Positions 50,874-60,133 of a DNA stretch of 64,000 nucleotides are shown here, in pieces. A program made the translations under genes and the position numbers. This DNA comes from Yeosuana aquiaggeris (lineage in GTDB: Bacteria; Bacteroidota; Bacteroidia; Flavobacteriales; Flavobacteriaceae), in assembly GCF_044003965.1 (NCBI RefSeq), contig NZ_JBAWKC010000007.1, positions 1 through 64,000 of the forward strand, given 5' to 3'. Position 1 is the first letter of the stretch. Each line of letters starts with the position of its first letter. Under the pieces are notes generated by a model that was not told the origin of the DNA, did no database searches, and worked only from the letters and a program-made list of their open reading frames with translations.

Positions 50874-53255
50874 ATGGCGAAAAGTAAAGCGAATACAAAT
50901 AAAAATTCAAAAGAAAAAGGGAAACCTTTTAGCTTTAAATTATCTAGTCAGCAAAAGCTCATTTTAGGTAGTTTTTTAGCCATTTTTGGAGTTTTATTGT
51001 GCATTTCATTTATATCATTTTTCTTCACAGGAGACTCTGATCAAAGTGCGATCTCTGATTTTGGTTCTCGAGAAACAAAAGCAGAAAATTGGTTAAGTAA
51101 ATCGGGTGCCTGGCTAAGTGATTTTTTTATTTTAAGAGGATTTGGGATCTCTGCTTTTATATTTTCTGGTTTAATATTTCTTTCTGGCTTATACATCTTA
51201 CTAGATTCTAACAAAGCGAAACTTAGAAGCCATTGGTTTTGGGGATTGTTAACAATTGTTTGGCTATCCGTTTTATTTGGTTTTTTTAGCAATTTCAATG
51301 ATACCCTGGGCGGAACTGTCGGCTATGAAATCAATTCGTTCCTACAAGATTACTTGGGAATTATTGGTACCATCTTTTTGCTTCTTTTTGTCTTAATTGT
51401 ATTTCTTGCCATTAAATTCAAACTCACAGCTCAAACCTTTATTCAATTATTTAAATCAGCCAAGGAAAATATCAAGGGCGATTTTAATCAAGGTGAAAAT
51501 CAAGACGATTATACCATTGCTTTAGAAAATAATTTATCAATGGAAGCTGAGGCTATTAAATCGGCCTTAGATATTTCTGACGATGTCATTAAACAAAAGG
51601 AACCAATCAAATCAAAACCTTTAAAAGATTTAGACCTCCAAATAAAAGCAGAACCTATTGAACCGGAAATTGAAATGGTTGTGGCAAAAACAACTGAAGA
51701 ACTTTCGGAAACAGATAATTTGGCTAATAAATTAGTTGAAAACTTTGGGCTTTTTGACCCTACGCTTGAATTAGGAAATTATCAATTCCCACATCTGGAC
51801 TTATTAAAAAAATATGACTCTGAAGGCATCACAATCAATCAGGCTGAGTTAGAAGAGAATAAAAACAAAATTGTTGAAACCTTAAGCAATTATAGTATTG
51901 GAATTGCTAGCATCAAAGCCACTATTGGACCAACGGTAACGCTTTATGAAATTGTTCCTAACGCTGGTGTTAGAATTTCAAAAATCAAGAATCTAGAGGA
52001 TGATATAGCCTTATCACTATCGGCTTTAGGTATTCGAATTATAGCACCAATTCCTGGCAAAGGAACTATAGGGATTGAAGTCCCAAATAAAAATGCGACG
52101 GTTGTTTCCATGCGTTCTGTAATTGCCTCTAAAAAGTTTCAAAATTCTGAGATGCAATTACCTATTGCTCTTGGTAAAACAATTAGCAATGAGACTTTTG
52201 TGGTAGATTTGGTTAAAATGCCCCATTTACTTATGGCGGGTGCTACTGGTCAAGGAAAATCTGTTGGTTTAAATGCCGTTTTAACCTCTCTGTTATACAA
52301 AAAGCATCCTGCAGAAGTGAAGTTTGTTTTAGTAGATCCTAAAAAAGTAGAATTAACGCTTTTTAATAAAATTGAACGCCATTATTTAGCAAAATTACCG
52401 GATAGCGAAGAAGCCATCATAACAGATAATACCAAGGTTATAAATACATTAAACTCTTTATGTATTGAAATGGATAACCGGTATGAATTACTTAAAAATG
52501 CTTTATGCAGAAATATTGCGGAGTATAACATTAAATTTAAAGCCAGAAAATTAAATCCAAATGATGGTCATCAATTTTTACCTTATATAGTTTTAGTCAT
52601 AGATGAGTTTGCTGACCTTATTATGACTGCAGGCAAAGAAGTTGAAACACCTATAGCACGTTTAGCACAACTTGCTAGAGCCATTGGAATTCATTTAATC
52701 ATTGCAACACAACGACCTTCTGTTAATGTTATTACAGGTATTATTAAAGCCAATTTTCCTGCAAGAATAGCTTTTAGAGTAACTTCAAAAATAGATTCAC
52801 GAACCATCCTTGATGGCTCAGGAGCAGATCAATTAATAGGTCGGGGAGATATGCTGTTTACACAAGGAAATGATTTAATTAGGGTACAATGTGCTTTTGT
52901 AGACACTCCTGAAATTGAAAGAATTACAGAATTTATTGGTTCACAAAAAGCCTATCCGGATGCCTTTTTATTACCAGAATACGTAGGTGAAGAAAGCGGC
53001 ACAAGTCTTGATATAGATATATCTGACAGAGATAAACTATTTAGAGAAGCTGCCGAAGTAATTGTTACTGCACAGCAAGGTTCTGCATCACTATTACAGC
53101 GTAAACTAAAATTAGGATATAACCGTGCAGGAAGGCTTATAGATCAATTAGAAGCTGCCGGTATTGTTGGTCCTTTTGAAGGGAGTAAAGCCAGACAGGT
53201 TTTGGTCAGTGATTTAACCTCTTTAGATAAACTATTAGAAAACGAAAATTTATAA
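50874..53255 (+). CDS. ftsK: DNA translocase FtsK
   Basis: 793 residues. Four N-terminal membrane segments within about residues 25-180, an acidic linker, and a RecA-type motor with Walker A GATGQGKSVGLN (about residue 455), Walker B IVLVIDEFADLI, and ATQRPSVNVITGIIKANFPARIAFRV. The C-terminal winged-helix gamma domain is LLQRKLKLGYNRAGRLIDQLEAAGIVGPFEGSKARQVL. It moves chromosome ends through the division septum and drives dimer resolution. The following lolA-like gene starts 13 bp later. Confidence 0.97.
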   Translation: MAKSKANTNKNSKEKGKPFSFKLSSQQKLILGSFLAIFGVLLCISFISFFFTGDSDQSAISDFGSRETKAENWLSKSGAWLSDFFILRGFGISAFIFSGLIFLSGLYILLDSNKAKLRSHWFWGLLTIVWLSVLFGFFSNFNDTLGGTVGYEINSFLQDYLGIIGTIFLLLFVLIVFLAIKFKLTAQTFIQLFKSAKENIKGDFNQGENQDDYTIALENNLSMEAEAIKSALDISDDVIKQKEPIKSKPLKDLDLQIKAEPIEPEIEMVVAKTTEELSETDNLANKLVENFGLFDPTLELGNYQFPHLDLLKKYDSEGITINQAELEENKNKIVETLSNYSIGIASIKATIGPTVTLYEIVPNAGVRISKIKNLEDDIALSLSALGIRIIAPIPGKGTIGIEVPNKNATVVSMRSVIASKKFQNSEMQLPIALGKTISNETFVVDLVKMPHLLMAGATGQGKSVGLNAVLTSLLYKKHPAEVKFVLVDPKKVELTLFNKIERHYLAKLPDSEEAIITDNTKVINTLNSLCIEMDNRYELLKNALCRNIAEYNIKFKARKLNPNDGHQFLPYIVLVIDEFADLIMTAGKEVETPIARLAQLARAIGIHLIIATQRPSVNVITGIIKANFPARIAFRVTSKIDSRTILDGSGADQLIGRGDMLFTQGNDLIRVQCAFVDTPEIERITEFIGSQKAYPDAFLLPEYVGEESGTSLDIDISDRDKLFREAAEVIVTAQQGSASLLQRKLKLGYNRAGRLIDQLEAAGIVGPFEGSKARQVLVSDLTSLDKLLENENL

Positions 53256-53268
53256 TTAAAATAATAAA

Positions 53269-53904
53269 ATGAAACATTTAATATTGACACTTGTTGTATT
53301 ACTTAACATTAATAGTTTTGCTCAAAAAAGTGGAAAAGCCTTATTGAAGGAAGTCTCAGATAAAGTAAATAGCTATGAGAATATTTCTATTGACTTCAAG
53401 TATGTCCTTGAAAACACTTCAGAAAACATTAAACAAGAAACCAGAGGTGATGTCGTTTTGCAAGGTGATAAATACAAATTAAATATTCTTGGGGTTACCA
53501 GATTATTTGATGGAAAAACAATGTACAATATCAGTCCTGAAGATGAAGAAGTTACCGTTTCAACAAAAAAAGATGACGATGAAGACATTATTGCGCCTAG
53601 TAAAATGTTATCTTTTTATGAAAATGGATATACCAGTACCATGGATATCATTCAAGATGTAAAAGGCAGAAAAATTCAATATATTAAATTAATCCCAATC
53701 GATTCTAATTCAGATATCAATTATATTTTACTGGGAATTGACGCACAAACAAAGCACATATATAATTTGATTCAAATAGGGAAAAACAGTACAAAAACAA
53801 CACTCACTGTTAATTCTTTTAAAACGAATGAGCCCTTGTCGAGAACCTTATTTACCTTTGATGCTAATAAATACAAAGATTACTATATCAATAAATTAGA
53901 TTAG
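53269..53904 (+). CDS. lolA: LolA-like outer-membrane lipoprotein carrier
   Basis: 211 residues, signal peptide ending NSFAQ. LolA-type half-barrel pattern: LLKEVSDKVNSYENISIDFKYVLENTSENIKQETRGDVVLQGDKYKLNILGVTRLFDGKTMYNISPEDEEVTV. It carries lipoproteins across the periplasm from the Lol transporter. It lies between ftsK and the LptF/G permease with small gaps (13 and 7 bp), a cell-envelope operon. Confidence 0.88.
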   Translation: MKHLILTLVVLLNINSFAQKSGKALLKEVSDKVNSYENISIDFKYVLENTSENIKQETRGDVVLQGDKYKLNILGVTRLFDGKTMYNISPEDEEVTVSTKKDDDEDIIAPSKMLSFYENGYTSTMDIIQDVKGRKIQYIKLIPIDSNSDINYILLGIDAQTKHIYNLIQIGKNSTKTTLTVNSFKTNEPLSRTLFTFDANKYKDYYINKLD

Positions 53905-53911
53905 TTAGCGA

Positions 53912-55906
53912 TTGAAAATATTAGACCGGTACATACTAACCACTTATATTAAAACTTTTGTCAGCGTGTTTTTAATACTCATGCTGATTTTTGTTTTGCA
54001 AACTATCTGGCTTTATATACGTGAATTAGCAGGTAAAGATTTGGATGTTGTTATTATATTTAAATTCTTAATATATTTCATGCCAAAGCTCATCCCTTTA
54101 GTTTTACCTTTAACCGTTCTTCTGGCTTCAATAATGGTGTTTGGCGATTTTGCTGAAAATTATGAATTTGCCGCTATGAAATCTACAGGCATCTCCCTTA
54201 TGAGGGCCATGGCTGGGTTGAGTGTTTTTATATCAATCTTAGGTTTAACTACTTTTTTCTTTTCCAACAATGTGATTCCTTGGGCTGAATTTAATTCATT
54301 TAACCTCAGAAAAAATATTGCAAAACAAAAGCCTGCCATGTTACTTGCTAAGGGACAATTTAATGAAGTAGGAACTTATAATATTAAATTTGACGATAAA
54401 AGTGAAGCGGATCCAATCACTATTAAAGATGATTATCTTCATGTAGAAAATCTTAAAAATGTTATAATACACATTAAGGGCTCTGATGGCAGAACAAACG
54501 CTACTACCATAAAATCTGAAACGGGTAAATTAATAAGTTCAGAAAATTCTAATGTCTTAAAGCTTGAACTTTTTGATGGTAATTATTATCATGATATGAA
54601 ACCAAAAAGTATAAGAAAAAAAAATAATGCCCCTTTTGCAAAAAGTAAATTTGAAAAATATACTATTAATATAGATTTGTCTTTTTTAATGAATCAGGAG
54701 TTAGATGACGATAAATCTGTTACAAACAAGTATAACATGCTTAATATTAGCGACTTAAACTATACTATAGATTCATTAGCAAAAAAAAATCAAGAAGAAT
54801 ATTCCCAATTTTCAGGCAATATTTTTGAACGAGCCATTGCCACACCAGTAAAAAAAGCAAAGCTTAAAGCTACAGACTCAATATTTACCGGTAATATTTT
54901 AGAATATTTTGAAACTAAAAATAAAGCCCAGATAGTCAATATTGCTTTAAATTCAACCAGAAGTACCAATCAAATAATCAAGTCAAGAAAAACTAGTTTC
55001 AAAATTTCAAAAACCTTATTTAATAAGCATGTTATAGCACTTCATGAAAAAATTGCCTTAGGATTCGCCTGTGTTATTTTATTTTTTGTAGGTGCACCTT
55101 TAGGCGCTTTAATAAGAAAGGGGGGACTTGGTTTACCTATGATTGTTGCCATATTACTGTTCCTAACCTACCATTTCATAGGCATATTTGCAACAAACAG
55201 TGCTAAAAACGGTAATTTTAATCCCGCATTAGCGACATGGTTCTCAACATTAATAATGCTACCTCTAGGCATCATTTTAACTAAAAAAGCAACTGGAGAC
55301 AAAGATCTATTCGGTTTTGGAAATTTAGTTGAACCGTTAAAACTAATATTTAACATAAAAGAGAACAGCGATTTGGATTATAAATTTTTGCTGTCTTATA
55401 CCAATGAAAAATTAATTAATCTCATTAAAAACAATGAAGATTTAGGTTTTGATGAAACGAGTCGTTTTAAAGCCATTGAGCTATTAAATGCTAGAGGCAT
55501 TACTTTTGAGCAAATTAGAGAAAACGGTATCGAATTAAAAGAGCAATTTGATTCCTCAAAAAAATCAAGTTCTGATTTTAAGCTTCATTCAAAATTTTCA
55601 ATTTCTTTATATGTTATAGGATTGGCGCTATTAGGATTATTTTTTATTTTCAGAAATAACAACCTATCCTCCTTAGCTTCGGCTTCTTTACAAATTGGTT
55701 TAATCTCTTTAGTTTTATACCTTTTTTATTACATAAAAACGTATCGTAACCTAAACAGATTTTATAAAAATATAATTAACAAAAACAAGAAACCTAATAT
55801 TCTATTTATAATCATAGGTTTCCCATTTTATTTCATAACCTATTTTACTCTGACACGAAAGGTCAACGACGACTTAGAACAAAATTGTTTAGATTGTTTA
55901 AAATAA
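53912..55906 (+). CDS. LptF/LptG family lipopolysaccharide export permease
   Basis: 664 residues starting with TTG (53912-53914); no ATG fits, and the family start KILDRYILTTYIKTF follows at once. Three N-terminal membrane helices, an extended periplasmic domain (about 150-380), three more helices (FACVILFFVGAPLGALIRKGGLGLPM is the diagnostic block), then a long C-terminal extension with two further hydrophobic segments not found in the roughly 360-residue E. coli proteins. It works with LptB/LptC to extract LPS from the inner membrane. Gene 7 bp after lolA. Confidence 0.9.
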   Translation: MKILDRYILTTYIKTFVSVFLILMLIFVLQTIWLYIRELAGKDLDVVIIFKFLIYFMPKLIPLVLPLTVLLASIMVFGDFAENYEFAAMKSTGISLMRAMAGLSVFISILGLTTFFFSNNVIPWAEFNSFNLRKNIAKQKPAMLLAKGQFNEVGTYNIKFDDKSEADPITIKDDYLHVENLKNVIIHIKGSDGRTNATTIKSETGKLISSENSNVLKLELFDGNYYHDMKPKSIRKKNNAPFAKSKFEKYTINIDLSFLMNQELDDDKSVTNKYNMLNISDLNYTIDSLAKKNQEEYSQFSGNIFERAIATPVKKAKLKATDSIFTGNILEYFETKNKAQIVNIALNSTRSTNQIIKSRKTSFKISKTLFNKHVIALHEKIALGFACVILFFVGAPLGALIRKGGLGLPMIVAILLFLTYHFIGIFATNSAKNGNFNPALATWFSTLIMLPLGIILTKKATGDKDLFGFGNLVEPLKLIFNIKENSDLDYKFLLSYTNEKLINLIKNNEDLGFDETSRFKAIELLNARGITFEQIRENGIELKEQFDSSKKSSSDFKLHSKFSISLYVIGLALLGLFFIFRNNNLSSLASASLQIGLISLVLYLFYYIKTYRNLNRFYKNIINKNKKPNILFIIIGFPFYFITYFTLTRKVNDDLEQNCLDCLK

Positions 55907-55910
55907 GCAA

Positions 55911-55918
55911 TATCTTTG
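55911..55918 (+). promoter_or_regulatory. Predicted internal -7 element before ribB (TATCTTTG)
   Basis: Exact TAnnTTTG match overlapping the end of the permease gene region. Transcription would begin near 55924, which favours ATG 55935 over ATG 55923 for transcripts from this promoter. Confidence 0.38.
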
Positions 55919-55922
55919 CCTT

Positions 55923-57083
55923 ATGATTACAGAAATGAAGACCTCCGCAAAAAATACTATATTTAAACTGAACACCATTCATGAAGCTATTGACGATATT
56001 AGAAATGGTAAAGTTATTATTGTTGTAGATGATGAAAACAGAGAAAATGAAGGAGACTTTATTGCTGCTGCTGATAAAGTAACACCTCAAATGATCAATT
56101 TCATGGCAACGCATGGACGAGGCCTAATTTGTGCTCCGCTTACAGAAAACAGGTGCAATGAATTAGAACTTAACATGATGGTTAGGAATAATACAGACCC
56201 CATGGAAACGGCTTTCACCGTTTCCGTTGATTTAAGAGGAAATGGGGTCACTACAGGAATTTCAGCAAGTGATCGCGCTAAAACTATAAAAGCATTAATT
56301 GATCCTAACACGAAACCTTTTGAATTAGCGCGGCCAGGGCATATTTTTCCATTAGTTGCCAAACAAGGTGGTGTTTTAAGAAGAACTGGTCATACGGAAG
56401 CCGCTATAGACTTTGCTAGATTAGCCGGTTTAAAACCTGCAGGTGTCATTGTAGAAATCATGAATGAAGATGGCACCATGGCTCGTTTACCTGAACTCAT
56501 TGAAATAGGAAAAAAATTAGATCTTAAAATTGTTTCAATTGAGGATTTGGTGGCTTACAGAATGCAACACGATTCCTTAATCGAAAAAAAAGAAGATTTT
56601 GAAATAAAAACTCGTTTTGGGGATTTCAGACTGAGAGCCTACCAACAAACAACCAATAATCAGATTCACCTAGCCCTAACTAAAGGACAATGGAAAGATA
56701 AGGAAACTGTTTTAACCAGAATTAATTCTACGCTTATCAACAATGATATTCTAGGAACCCTTACTAATAATGTTGACAAACAATTGGACAGCATGTTCAA
56801 GGTTATCAATGATGAAGGCAAAGGTGCCATTATCTTTATAAATCAAGAATCTCAATCTATGAATATTTTAAAACGATTAGATTTCTTAAAGAAAAATCAG
56901 ATTCCAAATAATTTAGCAAAGGCTCCAAGGATTGAAATGGATACCAGAGATTTTGGCATTGGCGCTCAAATCCTGCATGATTTAAATATTCATAAACTAA
57001 GACTTATTTCAAATTCTGAGCAAACTAAACGCGTAGGTTTAATTGGTTATGGTTTAGAGATTATTGAGTATGTAAACTATTAA
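55923..57083 (+). CDS. ribB: 3,4-dihydroxy-2-butanone-4-phosphate synthase with degenerate GTP cyclohydrolase II-like domain
   Basis: 386 residues (382 if ATG 55935 is used). The N-terminal RibB domain is intact: IVVDDENRENEGDFIAAADKV, MATHGRGLICAPL, DFARLAGLKPAGVIVEIMNEDG. It makes the four-carbon riboflavin precursor from ribulose 5-phosphate. The C-terminal half has the GTP cyclohydrolase II layout (DFGIGAQILHDLNIHKLRLISN) but the zinc ligands are gone: where active enzymes read SECLTGDVFGSLRCDCG this one reads NSTLINNDILGTLTNNVD. So only RibB activity is expected, with RibA encoded elsewhere. It is preceded by the permease gene (16-bp gap). Confidence 0.93.
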   Translation: MITEMKTSAKNTIFKLNTIHEAIDDIRNGKVIIVVDDENRENEGDFIAAADKVTPQMINFMATHGRGLICAPLTENRCNELELNMMVRNNTDPMETAFTVSVDLRGNGVTTGISASDRAKTIKALIDPNTKPFELARPGHIFPLVAKQGGVLRRTGHTEAAIDFARLAGLKPAGVIVEIMNEDGTMARLPELIEIGKKLDLKIVSIEDLVAYRMQHDSLIEKKEDFEIKTRFGDFRLRAYQQTTNNQIHLALTKGQWKDKETVLTRINSTLINNDILGTLTNNVDKQLDSMFKVINDEGKGAIIFINQESQSMNILKRLDFLKKNQIPNNLAKAPRIEMDTRDFGIGAQILHDLNIHKLRLISNSEQTKRVGLIGYGLEIIEYVNY

Positions 57084-58156
57084 TTAATTATTAATTTTTT
57101 TGTACTGCTTCTTTCTCCTGAGTAAATTTTAAGCAAATACATACCATTTGTGATGGCGCTTACATCAATGACATTTGATTTAGGCTTATTAGTGGTTAAA
57201 ATTAGTTTTCCGGTAATATCATACAAATCAACCTTATCAATATTTAATTGAGATGAAATATTAATTTTGGTATCTGCAGGATTTGGAAAAATCTTAATAT
57301 CACTTAAAATATTGTCATCAATGCTTAACGGATTTGTTTGATAAATTCTGACGTAGTCTACAACCATAGCAGACTGTGTATAAGAAGGCTCAATACTGGA
57401 TTGAATAGCAAGATTCAAAAGAATATATTGGTCAGTAAAAAAGGGCCAGGTATCAGAGTTTTGAATAGATGGTTGATAAGTATAATGAACATTCCCGTCA
57501 ACACTAAAAACCATTTTATCAGGATACCATTCTAAAACATAATCATGAAAAGCTGTGGAAGCTGTTGGTATTACTTGTCCGCCAAAATTTACTGTACCAC
57601 CATAACTAGACGGCGTATGCATAGCACTCTGAACATAGTTTTGGTTTGTACCCCAATGTTCCATTATATCAATTTCACCACAAGCAGGCCAAGGTGTAGT
57701 GCCAAATCCCTGTGTTTCCCAATAGGCTCCAGTTTCTGTAATGTTTTTTCCCAGTGCCCAGATAGCTGGCCAAGTTCCAACTCCTGAAGGTAATTTTGCT
57801 CTAACTACGACCTTACCATAAGTAAACGCAAATTTTGAATTTAATCTCGCCGAAGTATAAGGTAATAAAGGTGCACCTGCCGGTTGGTAATTTTCTTTTA
57901 AAGCAACAATATTTAAAAATCCGTTATCTACAAAAGAATTGGCTGTTCTAGCTGTATAATGTTGCTGTTCGCCATTAAACCAAACACCACCATTAGGCCC
58001 TATGGTTTGATGAAACCAGTTTGATGTATTGATTGCTCCAGTACCGTCAAAATCGTCTGACCAAACTAAATAATCATAAACAGGGTCCGTTTGCCCAAAA
58101 GAAAATTGACAATTTAAAAATAAAATTAAAAATAAATTAAGGTAGACATATTTCAT
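57080..58156 (-). CDS. Secreted GH16 family beta-glucanase (laminarinase-like) with T9SS type A sorting domain
   Basis: 358 residues. Signal peptide ending QFSFGQ; GH16 catalytic domain with GEIDIMEHWG, where Glu161 and Glu166 are the catalytic pair, and WSDDFDGTGAINTSNW, ARLNSKFAFTYGKVVVRAKLP, TWPAIWALG, HDYVLEWYPDKMVFSVDG; then a C-terminal sorting domain of about 75 residues (IFPNPADTKINISS … YDITGKLILTTN … GMYLLKIYSGERSSTKKLIIN). It probably degrades laminarin or a related beta-1,3-glucan outside the cell, in keeping with a marine habitat. Its stop codon overlaps that of ribB on the other strand. Confidence 0.93.
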   Translation of the reverse strand: MKYVYLNLFLILFLNCQFSFGQTDPVYDYLVWSDDFDGTGAINTSNWFHQTIGPNGGVWFNGEQQHYTARTANSFVDNGFLNIVALKENYQPAGAPLLPYTSARLNSKFAFTYGKVVVRAKLPSGVGTWPAIWALGKNITETGAYWETQGFGTTPWPACGEIDIMEHWGTNQNYVQSAMHTPSSYGGTVNFGGQVIPTASTAFHDYVLEWYPDKMVFSVDGNVHYTYQPSIQNSDTWPFFTDQYILLNLAIQSSIEPSYTQSAMVVDYVRIYQTNPLSIDDNILSDIKIFPNPADTKINISSQLNIDKVDLYDITGKLILTTNKPKSNVIDVSAITNGMYLLKIYSGERSSTKKLIIN

Positions 58157-58284
58157 AGTAAAAATTTAGTTTTCGAAAGTATTTATAAAAAAAATAAAAT
58201 TTCAATTATTTACCACAACAAAAACCATACAAGGTTATTATTGATTTAACCCATGTACATAAAAACCCAATAATTAACTCAAAA

Positions 58285-59481
58285 TCAATGCAATACTGAC
58301 TTTATTATCTGTACCATTTTTTTAGCTCTATCTTGAACTTCTTTTTCTGTCCATGATAGTTTTATTAAACATGAGAGATTTCTACCAACAAAATGATCCG
58401 ATTTTTCAAATGATTTTGTTTTAAGATATTCTAAGCCTTCCATAACTTCTTTAGAGATTGGGTATAAGGATTTTACCTCTTTTAAATGGTCCCATTTTCT
58501 AATGTAATGCCAATTATTATCAAAATAATGGAAACAACCGTCAACGCCATTACTTTTGAATTCACTGGAAACTTTTCGAGTCAATTCTAAATCTGGTAAA
58601 TAAAAACTTAAAAATGAATAATTTTCTTCGCCGCCTTTTGGCACTGTTCTAAAAGTAATTTCAGGAATTACTGATAAGGCTTCTCTAATAATGGTGTAAT
58701 TGTTTTTTTGAATGGCAATAAAATCATTTAATCGCTTTATTTGCGCCAATCCTACTGCAGCATTTAGCTCTGAAATCCTAAAGTTATAACCTAAAAAAGG
58801 ATGGGTTTCCGCACCTCTGTCATTACCTATATGATCATGTCCGTGATCAGAATAATGATCAGCAAATTGCGCATATTTAGGATTATTCGTAATAATAGCG
58901 CCTCCTTCCCCACACGTAATTGTTTTTACATAATCAAACGAAAAACTACCTACATCTCCATAACTACCTAAAGGTTTACCATGATAGGTCCCTCCAATAG
59001 CCTGACAGGCATCTTCAATAAGGGCCAAATTATGTTTATCGCAAATAGACTTTAGCGCTTCCAAATTAGCCATACTACCGCACATATGTACGGGCATAAT
59101 AGCCTTAGTTTTTGGTGTTATAGCCTTTTTGACAGCCTCAATATCCAAAGTTAGCGTGTCATCGATATCAACCAATACCGGAATAGCACCTAACATCATA
59201 ATAGCCTCAAAACTAGCCACAAAAGTAAAACATGGCATAATGACCTCATCCCCTGCTCCAACACCAGCAACCGCTAAAGACATAGAAACTGCAGCCGTAC
59301 CACTACTAAGTAATTGTGCATGATCAACCTGGAAATACTTTTGAAGTTCTATTTCTAATTCCTTTGCTTTCCAATGTCCTTTGCGCATACCATCAAAGCC
59401 ATAGCGCATCAAAACACCATTATCCAATACATCTGTGACTTCCTTACGTTCTAATTCACCAAATAATTCAAATCCTGGCAT
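58285..59481 (-). CDS. DegT/DnrJ/EryC1/StrS family PLP-dependent aminotransferase
   Basis: 398 residues. Fold-type I enzyme with LSSGTAAVSMSLAVAGVGAGDEVIMPCFTFVAS, IMPVHMCGSMANL, EDACQAIGG and PLP-lysine Lys186 in FSFDYVKTITCGEGGAIITNN. The family usually transaminates keto-sugars, but no sugar-nucleotide genes are nearby and it reads as a stand-alone flavobacterial gene, so the substrate is unknown. Runs directly after the nitroreductase gene (5-bp gap). Confidence 0.88.
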   Translation of the reverse strand: MPGFELFGELERKEVTDVLDNGVLMRYGFDGMRKGHWKAKELEIELQKYFQVDHAQLLSSGTAAVSMSLAVAGVGAGDEVIMPCFTFVASFEAIMMLGAIPVLVDIDDTLTLDIEAVKKAITPKTKAIMPVHMCGSMANLEALKSICDKHNLALIEDACQAIGGTYHGKPLGSYGDVGSFSFDYVKTITCGEGGAIITNNPKYAQFADHYSDHGHDHIGNDRGAETHPFLGYNFRISELNAAVGLAQIKRLNDFIAIQKNNYTIIREALSVIPEITFRTVPKGGEENYSFLSFYLPDLELTRKVSSEFKSNGVDGCFHYFDNNWHYIRKWDHLKEVKSLYPISKEVMEGLEYLKTKSFEKSDHFVGRNLSCLIKLSWTEKEVQDRAKKMVQIIKSVLH

Positions 59482-59486
59482 AAGTT

Positions 59487-60122
59487 TTAATTTAATTCTA
59501 TGATAGTTTTATTTATAGCTTTTCTAACTTTTTTAAAAGAGGCAAACATGTCGTCTTCTGCTCTATAACCCACTGGTAAAAGTAATAAAGATTTGAGTCC
59601 TCTGTCTTTCAAATTTAAAATTTCATCATATTTTAAAGAATTAAATCCTTCCATTGGACAGGAATCGATACCTTCAATCGCGCAAACCGTCATTAAGTTA
59701 CCTAAAGCAATATAAGCTTGATTCATAGACCACTGCTGACGTTCTTCAACAGACTTTTCTCTCATACTTTTTAAAAGGTTATTTTTAAATGGGTCAAGAA
59801 TAGTATCAGGTGTCTTACGAATTTCCTTAATGTTATTGAAATAGTCAGTTACATCTTTATCCTTAATATCATTCTGAATACAAATAACCAGTAAGTGAGA
59901 AGCTTCAAAAACCTGCCGTTGGTTATAAGCCGGTTCAATGAGTGATTTTTTTAATTCTTCATTAGAAATTACAAGCATACTTATTGTTTGTAATCCAAAG
60001 GAAGTTGCTGTTAAATTAAAAGCCTCTTTTAATATTTTAATCTTATCTTCTGACAATTTTTTGTTAGTATCAAATTTTTTGGTGGCATAGCGCCATTTTA
60101 AACTTTCTATTATTTTACTCAT
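59487..60122 (-). CDS. NfsB-like nitroreductase / NAD(P)H-dependent flavin oxidoreductase
   Basis: 211 residues. Nitroreductase fold: LKWRYATKKFDTNKKLSEDKIKILKEAFNLTATSFGLQ (FMN-binding Arg/Lys region), QAYIALGNLMTVCAIEGIDSCPMEGFN and LLLLPVGYRAEDD. Likely FMN-dependent reduction of nitro or quinone compounds in the cytoplasm. It sits between the TauE-like permease (11-bp gap) and the aminotransferase (5-bp gap), so the three form one minus-strand unit. Confidence 0.9.
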   Translation of the reverse strand: MSKIIESLKWRYATKKFDTNKKLSEDKIKILKEAFNLTATSFGLQTISMLVISNEELKKSLIEPAYNQRQVFEASHLLVICIQNDIKDKDVTDYFNNIKEIRKTPDTILDPFKNNLLKSMREKSVEERQQWSMNQAYIALGNLMTVCAIEGIDSCPMEGFNSLKYDEILNLKDRGLKSLLLLPVGYRAEDDMFASFKKVRKAINKTIIELN

Positions 60123-60133
60123 ATATCATCCTT

